64,000 nucleotides of DNA from an uncultured Alphaproteobacteria bacterium (lineage in GTDB: Bacteria > Pseudomonadota > Alphaproteobacteria > Rhodobacterales > Rhodobacteraceae). The stretch spans positions 18,750 to 82,749 of the forward strand of contig CACAAX010000004.1 of assembly GCA_902530595.1 (NCBI GenBank). Reading direction: 5' to 3'. Position numbers and translations under genes: made by a program. Of this stretch, positions 38,435-47,229 are shown piece by piece. Position 1 is the stretch's first letter; each line of letters opens with the position of its first letter. The notes below the pieces were generated by a model. That model made no database searches, was not told the DNA's origin, and worked only from the letters and a program-made list of their open reading frames with translations.

Positions 38435-39123
38435 CAATGGTCTTGATACAAGCCCGGATGTCGTCAAAGAGATTACCTGGGAAAATACTCAAAAGAATTA
38501 ATGGGCAACCCATCCTTGGTCATGTCGCTGCTAGATGTGAGAGTATTGTCGGAAAACAAAACATAGTTATAGTAACTTCTAACGAAGATAGTGATGCTCC
38601 AGTGGTTCAGTTTGCAAAAAGTCACGGATACCGCTTTTACTGTGGGTCTTTGGCAAATGTGTATGATCGTCTTGTCGGAGCGATTTTGACATATGGAATT
38701 GATCATTTCGTAAGAGTTTGTGGTGATAGTCCTTTTTTGCATCCCGAAATATTAGCTCAGGCATTAACGCACTACAGAGGTAATAGTGTTGACTTAGTCA
38801 CCAATGTTTTTCCACGTAGTTATCCAAAAGGACAATCTGTAGAAGTGATCCGTTCATCTACTTTTCTGGCTCCAGAATACACTAATTTAAATGGGTTCTC
38901 TAATGAACATGTAACAAAAGGCTTTTACTCATGTTACACTAAATATACCATTTTAAACTTCAGCTGTTCTCATGCGACATCAAAAGGTTTAAGAACGTGG
39001 GCGGTAGACACTAAGGAAGATTTTGTTTTGATAAGCGAGTGGATAAAGAAATATCCTCAAGGTCCTGGGTCATTTCCAAAATCTCAGATAAAAATTTATA
39101 ACCCCAAGATTGCTGATGCTTAG
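38431..39123 (+). CDS. SpsF-like cytidylyltransferase
   Basis: A 230-residue nucleotidyltransferase of the NeuA/KdsB superfamily: VLIQARMSSKRLPGK at residues 4-18 is the CTP-binding loop, and VRVCGDSPFLHPE carries the metal-binding Asp. The family is close to SpsF of Bacillus spore-coat synthesis, which is paired with NeuB-like SpsE. Here too a NeuB-like gene follows at 40958. It probably activates the acidic sugar with CMP. It is coupled to the dehydrogenase before and the oxidoreductase after by overlaps. Confidence 0.88.
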   Translation: MTMVLIQARMSSKRLPGKILKRINGQPILGHVAARCESIVGKQNIVIVTSNEDSDAPVVQFAKSHGYRFYCGSLANVYDRLVGAILTYGIDHFVRVCGDSPFLHPEILAQALTHYRGNSVDLVTNVFPRSYPKGQSVEVIRSSTFLAPEYTNLNGFSNEHVTKGFYSCYTKYTILNFSCSHATSKGLRTWAVDTKEDFVLISEWIKKYPQGPGSFPKSQIKIYNPKIADA

Positions 39124-40099
39124 AGTTGGGGTGATAGGGCTCGGTGTTGGAGAGCAGCATATTTATGGGTTTAATCAGAGTGTGCACTCGAAAACTACAC
39201 GGATCTGTGATAATGATACCGTTAAGCTAGCTGATGTATCAGCTCGAAGTGGAGTTAAAGATACAACTGAAAATGCCGCCGATATCATACTAGATCCGGA
39301 AATTGATGTTGTCTCAATTGCAAGTTATGATGAATTTCATGCGCAACAAGTAATAATGGCATTAGATACAGGGAAACACGTCTTTGTAGAAAAACCTATT
39401 TGCCTCACCTTATCAGAGCTTGACTGTATCTGTGATGCATATGAACGCTCACGGAGAAGGGGTGAAAAACTCAAGGTTTCATCTAACTTTATTTTGCGTC
39501 ACGAAGAACGATTTTTGAAACTTAAAAAACGCATCGAAGCTGGCGAACTTGGTGAAATTTATTTGGTTGAAGGTAGCTATGACTATGGCCGTGTAGGCAA
39601 ATTAACTAACGGTTGGCGTGCCAACACACAGAAATACTCAGTGATGCACGGTGGCGGAATACACATATTGGATTTGTTCGTATGGTTAACTGGACAAAAA
39701 TTCGAACCACATTCAAGTTTGACCAACAAAGTTGTGACCAGTCAAACTAAGTTTCGACCAAATGATCTAATTCTAACTATTGGTAAGTTTGGTGATAACA
39801 TCTTGGGCAAAATCAGTGCTAATTTCGGTTCACAAACTCAACATTTCCACCAACTCAAGATATACGGCACAAAGGGTACCTTTATTCATGATTGCGACTC
39901 AGCATCCTATTTTTTTGGCAGTGAACCAGAGGTTGTAAGAGAACGTGACGTCACCCCTTTTCCTGCTACAATGAAGGGAGATTTATTGCCTGGTTTTATA
40001 TCAGAAATTGTAAGTGGTGCGCCTTCGTCAATAGATTTTAATCATATTGAGCAAATTATGCGAACATCTTTGGCGATTGAAGCCCAAGCGCTTTCATAA
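39116..40099 (+). CDS. Gfo/Idh/MocA-family oxidoreductase
   Basis: A 327-residue NAD(P)-dependent sugar oxidoreductase. The cofactor loop is VGVIGLGVGEQHIYG at the start; HVFVEKPICLT carries the Lys of the EKP motif typical of this family, and a substrate-site GGGIHILDLF follows near residue 180. The start is taken as ATG at 39116, overlapping the cytidylyltransferase by 8 bases; a TTG at 39110 is also in frame. It likely oxidises or reduces the sugar ring or side chain of the same nonulosonate-like product. The substrate is not readable. Confidence 0.9.
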   Translation: MLRVGVIGLGVGEQHIYGFNQSVHSKTTRICDNDTVKLADVSARSGVKDTTENAADIILDPEIDVVSIASYDEFHAQQVIMALDTGKHVFVEKPICLTLSELDCICDAYERSRRRGEKLKVSSNFILRHEERFLKLKKRIEAGELGEIYLVEGSYDYGRVGKLTNGWRANTQKYSVMHGGGIHILDLFVWLTGQKFEPHSSLTNKVVTSQTKFRPNDLILTIGKFGDNILGKISANFGSQTQHFHQLKIYGTKGTFIHDCDSASYFFGSEPEVVRERDVTPFPATMKGDLLPGFISEIVSGAPSSIDFNHIEQIMRTSLAIEAQALS

Positions 40100-40101
40100 A
40101 G

Positions 40102-40809
40102 ATGGTAATGTATTGTTCAAAAGACGTTTGGTTAACTGAATGCGTCGACTTCCCTTGCTATATGACCAATCAGGAATTTAGACCTCAAACAACCGAGCAG
40201 CTACTAGAGCAGCATAATTCTTTATTTATTACGTGCAAAGTCCTACAAAATGATCTGGAAAGTCAGAAGCTCGCGATATCCCTTGGCTTTGTGCAGATCA
40301 ATAATCAACTTACGTTTGCTTGTCGACAAGATAATCTTGTTAAACTTAATGAAGTAGACAAATTGAGTTTTGTTTTCTCATGCACCAATGAATTAGGTTC
40401 GGAACTAGTGCGCTTCGCTCCTTTTTTCTTGACAGACAGATTCCGTCAGGATGTCCGCCTTCCAAAGGTTTGGTCGATGTTAATTAAGTCAAAATGGCTA
40501 AAAGCTCCAAAAGAAAATAAATCAGTTTTATTAGCAAAGCTTAAGAATAAAATTGTCGGGTTTGTTTTACTAAAACAACTTAATCATGCTCTTATCATTG
40601 ATTTAATTGCCGTCGACCCTCGTCACCGTGGCAAAAAAATTGGTTCACAATTACTTGCTGAATTAAAAAGACATCTAGGTAAAGAACAACGGCTTGAAGT
40701 TGGTACCCAATGTAATAACTTGGCTGCAATACAACTTTATAGTTCTAATGGATTCACTTGCGTCATGAACAAAAAAGTGTACCACTATTTTAATCATTGT
40801 AATGAATGA
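40102..40809 (+). CDS. GNAT-family N-acetyltransferase
   Basis: The last 95 residues of this 235-residue protein are a GNAT fold, with the acetyl-CoA loop RHRGKKIGSQLL and a C-terminal NNLAAIQLYSSNGF that are like WecD and similar sugar N-acetyltransferases. The first 130 residues are not recognised and may bind the sugar. It starts two bases after the oxidoreductase gene, and probably acylates an amino group of the same sugar. About 150 bases without a gene follow it. Confidence 0.87.
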   Translation: MVMYCSKDVWLTECVDFPCYMTNQEFRPQTTEQLLEQHNSLFITCKVLQNDLESQKLAISLGFVQINNQLTFACRQDNLVKLNEVDKLSFVFSCTNELGSELVRFAPFFLTDRFRQDVRLPKVWSMLIKSKWLKAPKENKSVLLAKLKNKIVGFVLLKQLNHALIIDLIAVDPRHRGKKIGSQLLAELKRHLGKEQRLEVGTQCNNLAAIQLYSSNGFTCVMNKKVYHYFNHCNE

Positions 40810-40957
40810 GATGCGATATCACGACTCTTGAAATTTAAATAAATTTAATAAGGGTAAATAATAAATTTTTTAATTTTAAGTGCAAAAAGTTTCGTCTTCG
40901 CACTGACCGCTGATGAATAAAAATCTACATTGTCAATAAGCTCTCAAGGAGAAAAAT

Positions 40958-41656
40958 ATGGCAGGAAAAAGCTTAAACTTTATAGCTGAGATCGGTTTGA
41001 ACCATAATGGGAATTTTGGACTTATTTTTGAGTTGATTAAACAAGCTTCATATTCAGGGGCTGATTTTGTAAAATTCCAGTTGGGTTGGCGTGCACAGCC
41101 TGGTGAAATAAACCAATTAAAAAAAGAAGACATTGAACAAATAATAAAATCTTGCCAGCATTTTAATATAAAGCCTCTTTTTTCCGTATTTAATTTTGCT
41201 GCGTTCGAACTAGCTGAACGTTTTGGTATGCAGGATTATAAAATTGCGTCAAGGACTGTGATTGAGGATCCGCAGCTAGTCAGAAAAGTTATCGAAACAG
41301 AAAAATCAGTGTATATATCATTGGGAATGACCCAAGAGACGCATCCGTTTGCCTTCTCAAACAATATACACTACCTTTGGTGTCAATCTTTATATCCAAT
41401 ACACCCTTGGGAAGTTACAGCCTTTCCGAAGAAGTTTGATCAGAAGGGTGTGGCAGGATTTAGTGATCACTCTATTGGAATTGAGTTGGCATTAATTGCG
41501 GTTATGCGTGGTGCGACTATTATTGAGAAGCATTTCACACTCGATAAGTCAGATGTAACAATTAGAGACCACGCACTTTCGCTCACACCAGATGAATTCA
41601 AAACAATGGTTAACTCTGGAAGAGAGATCAAAAAATATCGTGACCTCGGAATATGA
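40958..41656 (+). CDS. Short NeuB-family synthase without the antifreeze-like domain
   Basis: The NeuB barrel, which condenses phosphoenolpyruvate with an amino sugar, is complete: IAEIGLNHNGN near residue 9, DFVKFQ, DYKIASR, LWCQSLYPIHPWEV, GFSDHSIGIE, and IIEKHFTLDKSD with RDHALSLTPDEF. The enzyme ends at 232 residues, directly after this barrel. NeuB, SpsE and PseI normally continue for about 100 residues with the antifreeze-like (SAF) domain that covers the active site of the partner subunit. AAGGAG precedes the ATG. The stop overlaps the formyltransferase start (ATGA). Confidence 0.9.
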   Translation: MAGKSLNFIAEIGLNHNGNFGLIFELIKQASYSGADFVKFQLGWRAQPGEINQLKKEDIEQIIKSCQHFNIKPLFSVFNFAAFELAERFGMQDYKIASRTVIEDPQLVRKVIETEKSVYISLGMTQETHPFAFSNNIHYLWCQSLYPIHPWEVTAFPKKFDQKGVAGFSDHSIGIELALIAVMRGATIIEKHFTLDKSDVTIRDHALSLTPDEFKTMVNSGREIKKYRDLGI

Positions 41657-42369
41657 AAACACTTATTTTAACTACAGATACATCGCACCATAATTACTTT
41701 GTTAGAAAGCTAATAAGTTGCAATTTTGAGGTAATTGTAGTCTATGAAAATACAAGTGTAGTCGCACCGTACCCAGTGCATCACCCTTTTGAACAAGATA
41801 GAGAAGAATTTGAGCTTGAATTATGGGGATGCGAGGCATCAACACTACAAAGTGATGAAGTTACACGATTAATTAGGGTCAACAACATAAATGATCTCGG
41901 TAATGAGTCAAAACTTATTCAAGACGCAGATGTTTGCATTGTGTTTGGAGCCCGTAAAATACGAAAAACTATAATTCAAAGGCTTCCGAATCTATCGGTT
42001 AACTTACACGGAGGTGATCCCGAGCTTTACAGAGGCTTAGATAGCCACTTATGGGCAATCTGGCACCGACATAAACAAGGACTTAAGACTTGTTTGCATC
42101 TACTAAGTACTGAACTGGATGCAGGGCAGATAGTGGAAATGAAAGAGCTTGATATTAATAGAAATTTTTCATTGAAGAGTCTTCGTGCTTTGAACACTTC
42201 TATGTGTTTCGAATTATGTAACTTGTTTTTAGAAAAAATTGAACTTGGAAAAGATATAAACTTTAAAACGCAAAAAAGTACTGGACGTTATTATTCTTTC
42301 ATGCCAAGGGACTTGAAGGACCACGTGTTGAGGATATTTGAAAACCCAAACCGGGATTGGCACTTATGA
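41653..42369 (+). CDS. Formyltransferase-fold enzyme
   Basis: A 238-residue protein of the methionyl-tRNA/sugar formyltransferase fold. The catalytic triad is visible: Asn and His in SVNLHGGDPELYRG, and Asp in STELDAGQIVEM. It is shorter than Fmt (about 310) and lacks a tRNA-binding tail. In sugar loci such enzymes N-formylate amino sugars using 10-formyltetrahydrofolate. It overlaps the NeuB-like gene upstream and the deacetylase gene downstream. The N-formyl role is inferred from fold and context. Confidence 0.82.
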   Translation: MKTLILTTDTSHHNYFVRKLISCNFEVIVVYENTSVVAPYPVHHPFEQDREEFELELWGCEASTLQSDEVTRLIRVNNINDLGNESKLIQDADVCIVFGARKIRKTIIQRLPNLSVNLHGGDPELYRGLDSHLWAIWHRHKQGLKTCLHLLSTELDAGQIVEMKELDINRNFSLKSLRALNTSMCFELCNLFLEKIELGKDINFKTQKSTGRYYSFMPRDLKDHVLRIFENPNRDWHL

Positions 42370-43292
42370 GGTTTGATGTCTGCAGTAATTTTCTCTCTGA
42401 AAATTCGCTGTGTGTATTCTTGTTACATGGCGTAGTAAAAAACTCAAATTACCACTATCGGAATTTTAATCGTAAACATATTTTAGCGGAAGAATTTGAT
42501 TTTTTTCTAGAGACTCTAATGAAAAACGGTACTCCAGTATCAATGGATAACCTGATAGAATACTCTAATGAAAAAATGATGCCTGAAAATGCATTCGCTA
42601 TTACATTCGATGATGGGTTTGAAAATAACCTATCCGTTGCGGCTCCAATTCTAAAACAGTACAATGTGCCTGCGACCTTTTATCTTACCACTGATTTTGT
42701 TGCCAATAATACCATGAGTTGGATTGATAGAATTGATTGGGCGTTTGAACAAAGCGTTGCATGTCCTTTAATTGAGATAAGTGTTCCTTGGAGGAAAATA
42801 CCGGTCAAACTTGAAGCCCCGTCATCTAGATTGTCGTTTTTAAACGAAATAAGAAAAACTGTGAAAAATGATCGTTCAATTAATCAACATAAATTATCGA
42901 GCAGCATCCAACGGCAGCTTGGATATCAAGTGGTGTATTCAGGTACGTCAGAAATCGATACTAAGTTAAATTGGGAAGATGTGAAATGTTTGGAGCAGTG
43001 CGATTTATTCACAATTGGAGGACATACACATAGTCATCCGATCATGTCTTTTCTGTCGGAAACTGAATTACTTCACGAGATTGGGTATTGTCTATCTCTT
43101 TTAAAGAAACATGCCGGAATTACGACAAAACATTTTGCTTATCCCGAGGGAATGTCTAACTGTTATAATCAAAAAGTTATAAAATCTTTAAAAAGCTTCG
43201 GTATAAAATGCTGTCCAACTGCTGAGCATGGTGTTAATCAAATAAGCTCTAAATCCGATTTATTTAAACTAAAACGTATTTTTGTGGATTAA
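42366..43292 (+). CDS. Polysaccharide deacetylase (NodB homology domain)
   Basis: A carbohydrate-esterase-4 type protein of about 308 residues. The metal-binding motif TFDDGFENN gives the Asp pair near residue 82, and the His pair lies in GGHTHSHP near residue 220. AYPEG is also present. It has no signal peptide, so it acts in the cytoplasm, probably removing an N-acetyl group from a nucleotide- or lipid-linked sugar. The ATG at 42366 overlaps the formyltransferase stop (ATGA) and is preferred over the TTG at 42357. Confidence 0.88.
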   Translation: MRFDVCSNFLSENSLCVFLLHGVVKNSNYHYRNFNRKHILAEEFDFFLETLMKNGTPVSMDNLIEYSNEKMMPENAFAITFDDGFENNLSVAAPILKQYNVPATFYLTTDFVANNTMSWIDRIDWAFEQSVACPLIEISVPWRKIPVKLEAPSSRLSFLNEIRKTVKNDRSINQHKLSSSIQRQLGYQVVYSGTSEIDTKLNWEDVKCLEQCDLFTIGGHTHSHPIMSFLSETELLHEIGYCLSLLKKHAGITTKHFAYPEGMSNCYNQKVIKSLKSFGIKCCPTAEHGVNQISSKSDLFKLKRIFVD

Positions 43293-43296
43293 ATTG

Positions 43297-45126
43297 ATGT
43301 GTGGGATCGCTGGATACATTGGTCATAAGGTTATACCGAAAATCAATTTAGAAAAATGTCTCACACAGTTGTATGCACGGGGTCCAGATGACCGAGGCAT
43401 CTACAAATACAATGATGGGGGACTGAATGTTGGACTTTTGCATAGCCGCTTGTCTATTTTGGATCTAGACAATCGTTCCGCACAGCCATTTTATTTTCAA
43501 AAATATGTGTTTTCATACAATGGAGAAATTTATAACTATCTTGAGTTGAGGGAGGAATTAGAAGCGTTAGGCCATAAGTTCCAAACAAATGGTGATACAG
43601 AAGTTTTGGCTGTGGCCTGGGCCAAATGGGGTAAGGAAGCGCTGAACCGATTTGATGGCATGTGGGCTCTAGCGGTATTTGACACTAGTTCCAATACACT
43701 TACTCTTTCAACTGATCCCTTTGGCGAGAAACCGTTATTTTATATGCGGGGAACCGACGGTACCGTTTGGTTTGGCTCACAAATTGACTGCTTGATGACT
43801 TTGGCTGACGAGAAGCCACGGCCAAATTGGCGGCACCTTAAGCGTTATTTAGTAAATGGTTATAAATCACTTTATAAATATGAAGATAGTTTTGTTGAAG
43901 GAGTTGTACGTCTGCCTGGCAACCGGGTTATGGAAATTTCTATTAGTGGAATTAGTGAAAGACCATATTGGAAAAGACCATCATACACGCCAGATTTTAC
44001 CATTAAGCGCGATGATTTCGTGGCTGAAGCTCGTGCAACTTTGATAGATAGTGTCTCCAGAAGATTACGTTCAGACGTACCATTAGCTTTTTGTATGAGT
44101 GGTGGTATTGATAGTAACTCAATTATAGCTATTGCAGCGGCACATTTGGGATTTGATGTACATGGGTTCACTATCATGAACAACGACGGACGTTATGATG
44201 AGCAAGAATTAGTCGAACTATCATCACGGGAATTAAACGTGCGAAACGAAAAAATCATTTTACGGCAGGAAGATTTTTTACCCGTTTTGCAATCAATGAT
44301 AAAAGCTCGCCATGGGCCTGTAGCCACTATTTCATATTACACACAAAATCATCTATATAGAGCCATTAGTGATAAAGGATATAAAGTGGCGCTTAGCGGC
44401 ACCGGAGCTGATGAAATGTTTAGCGGATATTACGACCATCATTTGCTTTATTTAAGTTCTAAGTTTGAGGACTCCATGCAGTATTCGCAAGCATTGCAAA
44501 ATTGGAAGCATTTTGTTGAGCCAGTTATTCGGAATCCATTACTCAAAGACCCGGAAATGTATCTTGAAACTCCAAGCGCACGAGCGCACGTGTATTATAA
44601 AAATAACTATTATGCTGAATTTTTTTTAGACTCATGGCACGAACCATTTGTGGAAACTTTTTATTGTGGTTCATTGATGCGTAATAGAATGATGAATGAA
44701 TTATTTCACGAAGCAGTACCTGTCATTTTAGCTGAAGATGACCATAACGCCATGATGTATTCTATAGAAAATAGATCCCCTTTCTTATCACGTGACTTGT
44801 TAGAGCTTTGTTTGAAAATCCCTGATCGTGAATTAATTAAAAATGGTTTCGCAAAATCTATCCTGAGAGAAGCTATGGTCGGATTGGTTCCAAAAAGAAT
44901 TTTAGAAGAGCGACGCAAAGTGGGCTTCAATTCTTCATTGTTTGAATTGGTTGATATCCACTCAAACAATTTTCGAGAAATGTTACTTGACAATAGTATA
45001 TTTTATGATGTTATCGACCGGGCTCGAGTAGAGATGTTTTTGAGGCAAGACCTTTCGTTAAATAGTGACAGCAAATTTCTGTTTAACTTAATTAATGCCA
45101 AGATGGCTATAGATATAATGGAATAG
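43297..45126 (+). CDS. AsnB-like glutamine-dependent amidotransferase
   Basis: ATG at 43297 is the start because the nucleophile Cys must be residue 2 after Met removal (MCGIAGYIG). The in-frame TTG at 43282 would hide it. The N-terminal glutaminase domain has ARGPDDRG, HSRLSILDL, and YNGEIYN. The synthase domain has the ATP loop CMSGGIDSNS near residue 270 and ALSGTGADEMFSGY. It resembles asparagine synthetase B but could transfer ammonia to a sugar carboxylate or acetamido group. It is next to a PP-loop sugar amidotransferase, which needs an ammonia source. Confidence 0.88.
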   Translation: MCGIAGYIGHKVIPKINLEKCLTQLYARGPDDRGIYKYNDGGLNVGLLHSRLSILDLDNRSAQPFYFQKYVFSYNGEIYNYLELREELEALGHKFQTNGDTEVLAVAWAKWGKEALNRFDGMWALAVFDTSSNTLTLSTDPFGEKPLFYMRGTDGTVWFGSQIDCLMTLADEKPRPNWRHLKRYLVNGYKSLYKYEDSFVEGVVRLPGNRVMEISISGISERPYWKRPSYTPDFTIKRDDFVAEARATLIDSVSRRLRSDVPLAFCMSGGIDSNSIIAIAAAHLGFDVHGFTIMNNDGRYDEQELVELSSRELNVRNEKIILRQEDFLPVLQSMIKARHGPVATISYYTQNHLYRAISDKGYKVALSGTGADEMFSGYYDHHLLYLSSKFEDSMQYSQALQNWKHFVEPVIRNPLLKDPEMYLETPSARAHVYYKNNYYAEFFLDSWHEPFVETFYCGSLMRNRMMNELFHEAVPVILAEDDHNAMMYSIENRSPFLSRDLLELCLKIPDRELIKNGFAKSILREAMVGLVPKRILEERRKVGFNSSLFELVDIHSNNFREMLLDNSIFYDVIDRARVEMFLRQDLSLNSDSKFLFNLINAKMAIDIME

Positions 45127-45129
45127 TAA

Positions 45130-46257
45130 GTGCGATATTGTCGAAATTGTGTCCTTCCTGACTCACGGCCAAACCTGACTATAAATGCTGAGGGGTTTTG
45201 TACCGCTTGTAAAACATCTGAAGAAAAACCACTAATAGATTGGGAACTTCGTGAACAGATGTTTAGTAGATTAGTCAGAAATATAAAATCCCAAAACAAT
45301 GTCTATGATTGTGTCATACCTGTCAGTGGTGGAAAAGATAGCACATGGCAGGTGATGAAAGCTCTAGAATACGGGCTTATGCCAATTTGTGTAACTTGGC
45401 GCTCACCGGCTCGTAGTTCTCTTGGTCAAAAAAATCTTGATAATTTGATTTCCCTGGGAGTTGATCACCTTGATTTTTCGGTAAATCCTAAGGTTGAAAA
45501 AGCGTTTACTCTCAAGGCATTTGAGCGTTATGGGTCTCCTGTAATACCAATGCACATGGCAATACACGCGTTACCCATGCAAATTGCAATAGAAAAAAAC
45601 ATACCTTTGATTTTATGGGGAGAAAATTCAGCGGTTGAATATGGTGGAGATGATGAAAAACTCAAAGGTATGGAAATCAGTCGGGAATGGTTAATGAAAT
45701 ATGGCGTTACTAACGGTACGACAGCTTCCGATTGGGTTGATGAAGGTTTGAGTAAAGATGAATTAGCACCATACTTTTGGCCCAGCGAGTCTCAATTAAG
45801 AACACATAACGTGCGCACAGTATTTTTAGGACAATATTTTTCATGGGATCCAAAAACAATTGCGGATACGGTTACAAAAAAAGGGTTTCAAGCCGCAAAT
45901 GATGCAATTGTTGGAATTTACAATTTCGCTGACGTGGATGACGCATTCTTAATGTCTATTCACCATTGGCTAAAGTGGTACAAGTTTGGCTTTACTCGGA
46001 CATGGGACAATTTATCATTAGAAATTAGAGCTGGGCGGATAAGCAGATCTGAAGCGATTTCAAGAATAAGATTACTTGGAAATGAAACTCCAGTAGAAGA
46101 AATTAAAATGTTCTGTGCCTACGTTGGCATAACAGAAAATCAATTTTTCCAGATTATCGAAAAGTTTCGAAATCGTGACATCTGGTACGAACATAAAGGA
46201 ACTTGGCGTATATCGGATTTTTTAATCGACGATTGGGTGTGGAATAATGAAAATTAA
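45130..46257 (+). CDS. N-acetyl sugar amidotransferase, WbuX/PseA/WbpG type
   Basis: A PP-loop ATPase of 375 residues. The N-terminal zinc pair lies in YCRNCVLPDSRP and FCTAC, and the ATP loop is PVSGGKDSTWQV. ILWGENSAVEYGGDDE is another hallmark. The family converts an N-acetyl group of a nonulosonate or HexNAc to an acetamidino group. It usually relies on HisH/HisF-like partners; none is present, and the AsnB-like gene lies three bases upstream. The start is GTG at 45130. It overlaps the 120-residue unknown gene by 11 bases. Confidence 0.9.
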   Translation: MRYCRNCVLPDSRPNLTINAEGFCTACKTSEEKPLIDWELREQMFSRLVRNIKSQNNVYDCVIPVSGGKDSTWQVMKALEYGLMPICVTWRSPARSSLGQKNLDNLISLGVDHLDFSVNPKVEKAFTLKAFERYGSPVIPMHMAIHALPMQIAIEKNIPLILWGENSAVEYGGDDEKLKGMEISREWLMKYGVTNGTTASDWVDEGLSKDELAPYFWPSESQLRTHNVRTVFLGQYFSWDPKTIADTVTKKGFQAANDAIVGIYNFADVDDAFLMSIHHWLKWYKFGFTRTWDNLSLEIRAGRISRSEAISRIRLLGNETPVEEIKMFCAYVGITENQFFQIIEKFRNRDIWYEHKGTWRISDFLIDDWVWNNEN

Positions 46258-46609
46258 TAATAAAACCCCTGCACGTAAATTTCGTGCAAGCAAAAACAGC
46301 AATATTGAGATATCTCATCAAGCGGATATTACGCTCCTACCAAACGAACAGATCACTTTTTTAACTGAAAATGGTGCTGAATTCGACTTTATTCGCAAAG
46401 ACTGGGGATACTATGCAACACCGTCAATTAATAGACGGCTCCGGAGTTTTGGATTTCATACAGCCCTTGTACAAAATACCAAAGGACATGTATACATCTT
46501 TGTTATAGAACAAGAAAAAATGCAAGCTTTTGACACATATTGTAAAAATGAGGATCAAACTGTACTAATGTGGCTCGATAAGATCAGTTGCGATGACAGC
46601 AATAATTAG
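46247..46609 (+). CDS. Unknown 120-residue protein of the sugar operon
   Basis: A small soluble protein with protein-like composition. DFIRKDWGYYATPSINRRL and SFGFHTALVQNTKGHVYIF suggest alternating strands, such as an alpha/beta sandwich. I have a faint memory of similar small proteins beside sugar amidotransferase genes, but cannot name a family. It overlaps the genes on both sides (11 and 17 bases), so it is certainly part of this operon. No function is assigned. Confidence 0.75.
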   Translation: MKINNKTPARKFRASKNSNIEISHQADITLLPNEQITFLTENGAEFDFIRKDWGYYATPSINRRLRSFGFHTALVQNTKGHVYIFVIEQEKMQAFDTYCKNEDQTVLMWLDKISCDDSNN

Positions 46610-47216
46610 CTTCATAAATTTAAACTGGGTCTTGAAAGCATATTCTTCCTGGGTGCGATTTATGCTAAGATTACGCGGGGTCGAAGTTGGACGTAATTTT
46701 ACGGCGAGGGCGTTACCTATTTTAGTTAAGGATGGTTCTTCAAAAATTTCTATTCAAGACGACGTGATCTTAAAAGGACAGGTTGATTTGCGTGCAACTA
46801 AAGGAGCTGTTTTAGTTTTGAAAAATGGCGTGCGGTTAGACAAGGAAGTACGAATTGTAGCTACAAACAAAGCCAAGGTAACTTTTGATGAGAATGCTGA
46901 CATTGGCTGCAATTCAATTTTTAATTGTGGATCGGATGTACACGTGGGCCGCCATGTTTTGATGGCAGGGTTTTGTTACATACAAACCTCAAACCACAAG
47001 ATTGCTCGTGATGCGATAATTCAATCTCAAGGATATACCCACCATTCTATATACATTGGTGACGACTGTTGGCTAGGTGGAGGGGCATTTATTCTGCCAG
47101 GCGTAAAACTTGGTACAGGCGTGGTGGTGGGAGCAAATTCAGTAGTGAATAAAAACTTTTTAGACTTCAATATCGTGGCAGGTAGCCCTGCAAAGATAAT
47201 TGGCACAAGATTATGA
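46593..47216 (+). CDS. Hexapeptide-repeat acyltransferase
   Basis: A left-handed beta-helix acyltransferase of 207 residues, with repeats through the centre such as VLKNGVRLDKEV and ADIGCNSIFNCGSDVHVG, and the family end YIGDDCWLGGGAFILPGVKLGTG with the substrate loop GANSVV. SNHKIAR holds the likely catalytic His. It should O- or N-acetylate a sugar. A hydrophobic segment at the start may touch the membrane. It overlaps the unknown small gene by 17 bases. The acceptor is unknown. Confidence 0.9.
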   Translation: MTAIISFINLNWVLKAYSSWVRFMLRLRGVEVGRNFTARALPILVKDGSSKISIQDDVILKGQVDLRATKGAVLVLKNGVRLDKEVRIVATNKAKVTFDENADIGCNSIFNCGSDVHVGRHVLMAGFCYIQTSNHKIARDAIIQSQGYTHHSIYIGDDCWLGGGAFILPGVKLGTGVVVGANSVVNKNFLDFNIVAGSPAKIIGTRL

Positions 47217-47229
47217 GGAGCAAGTTATT

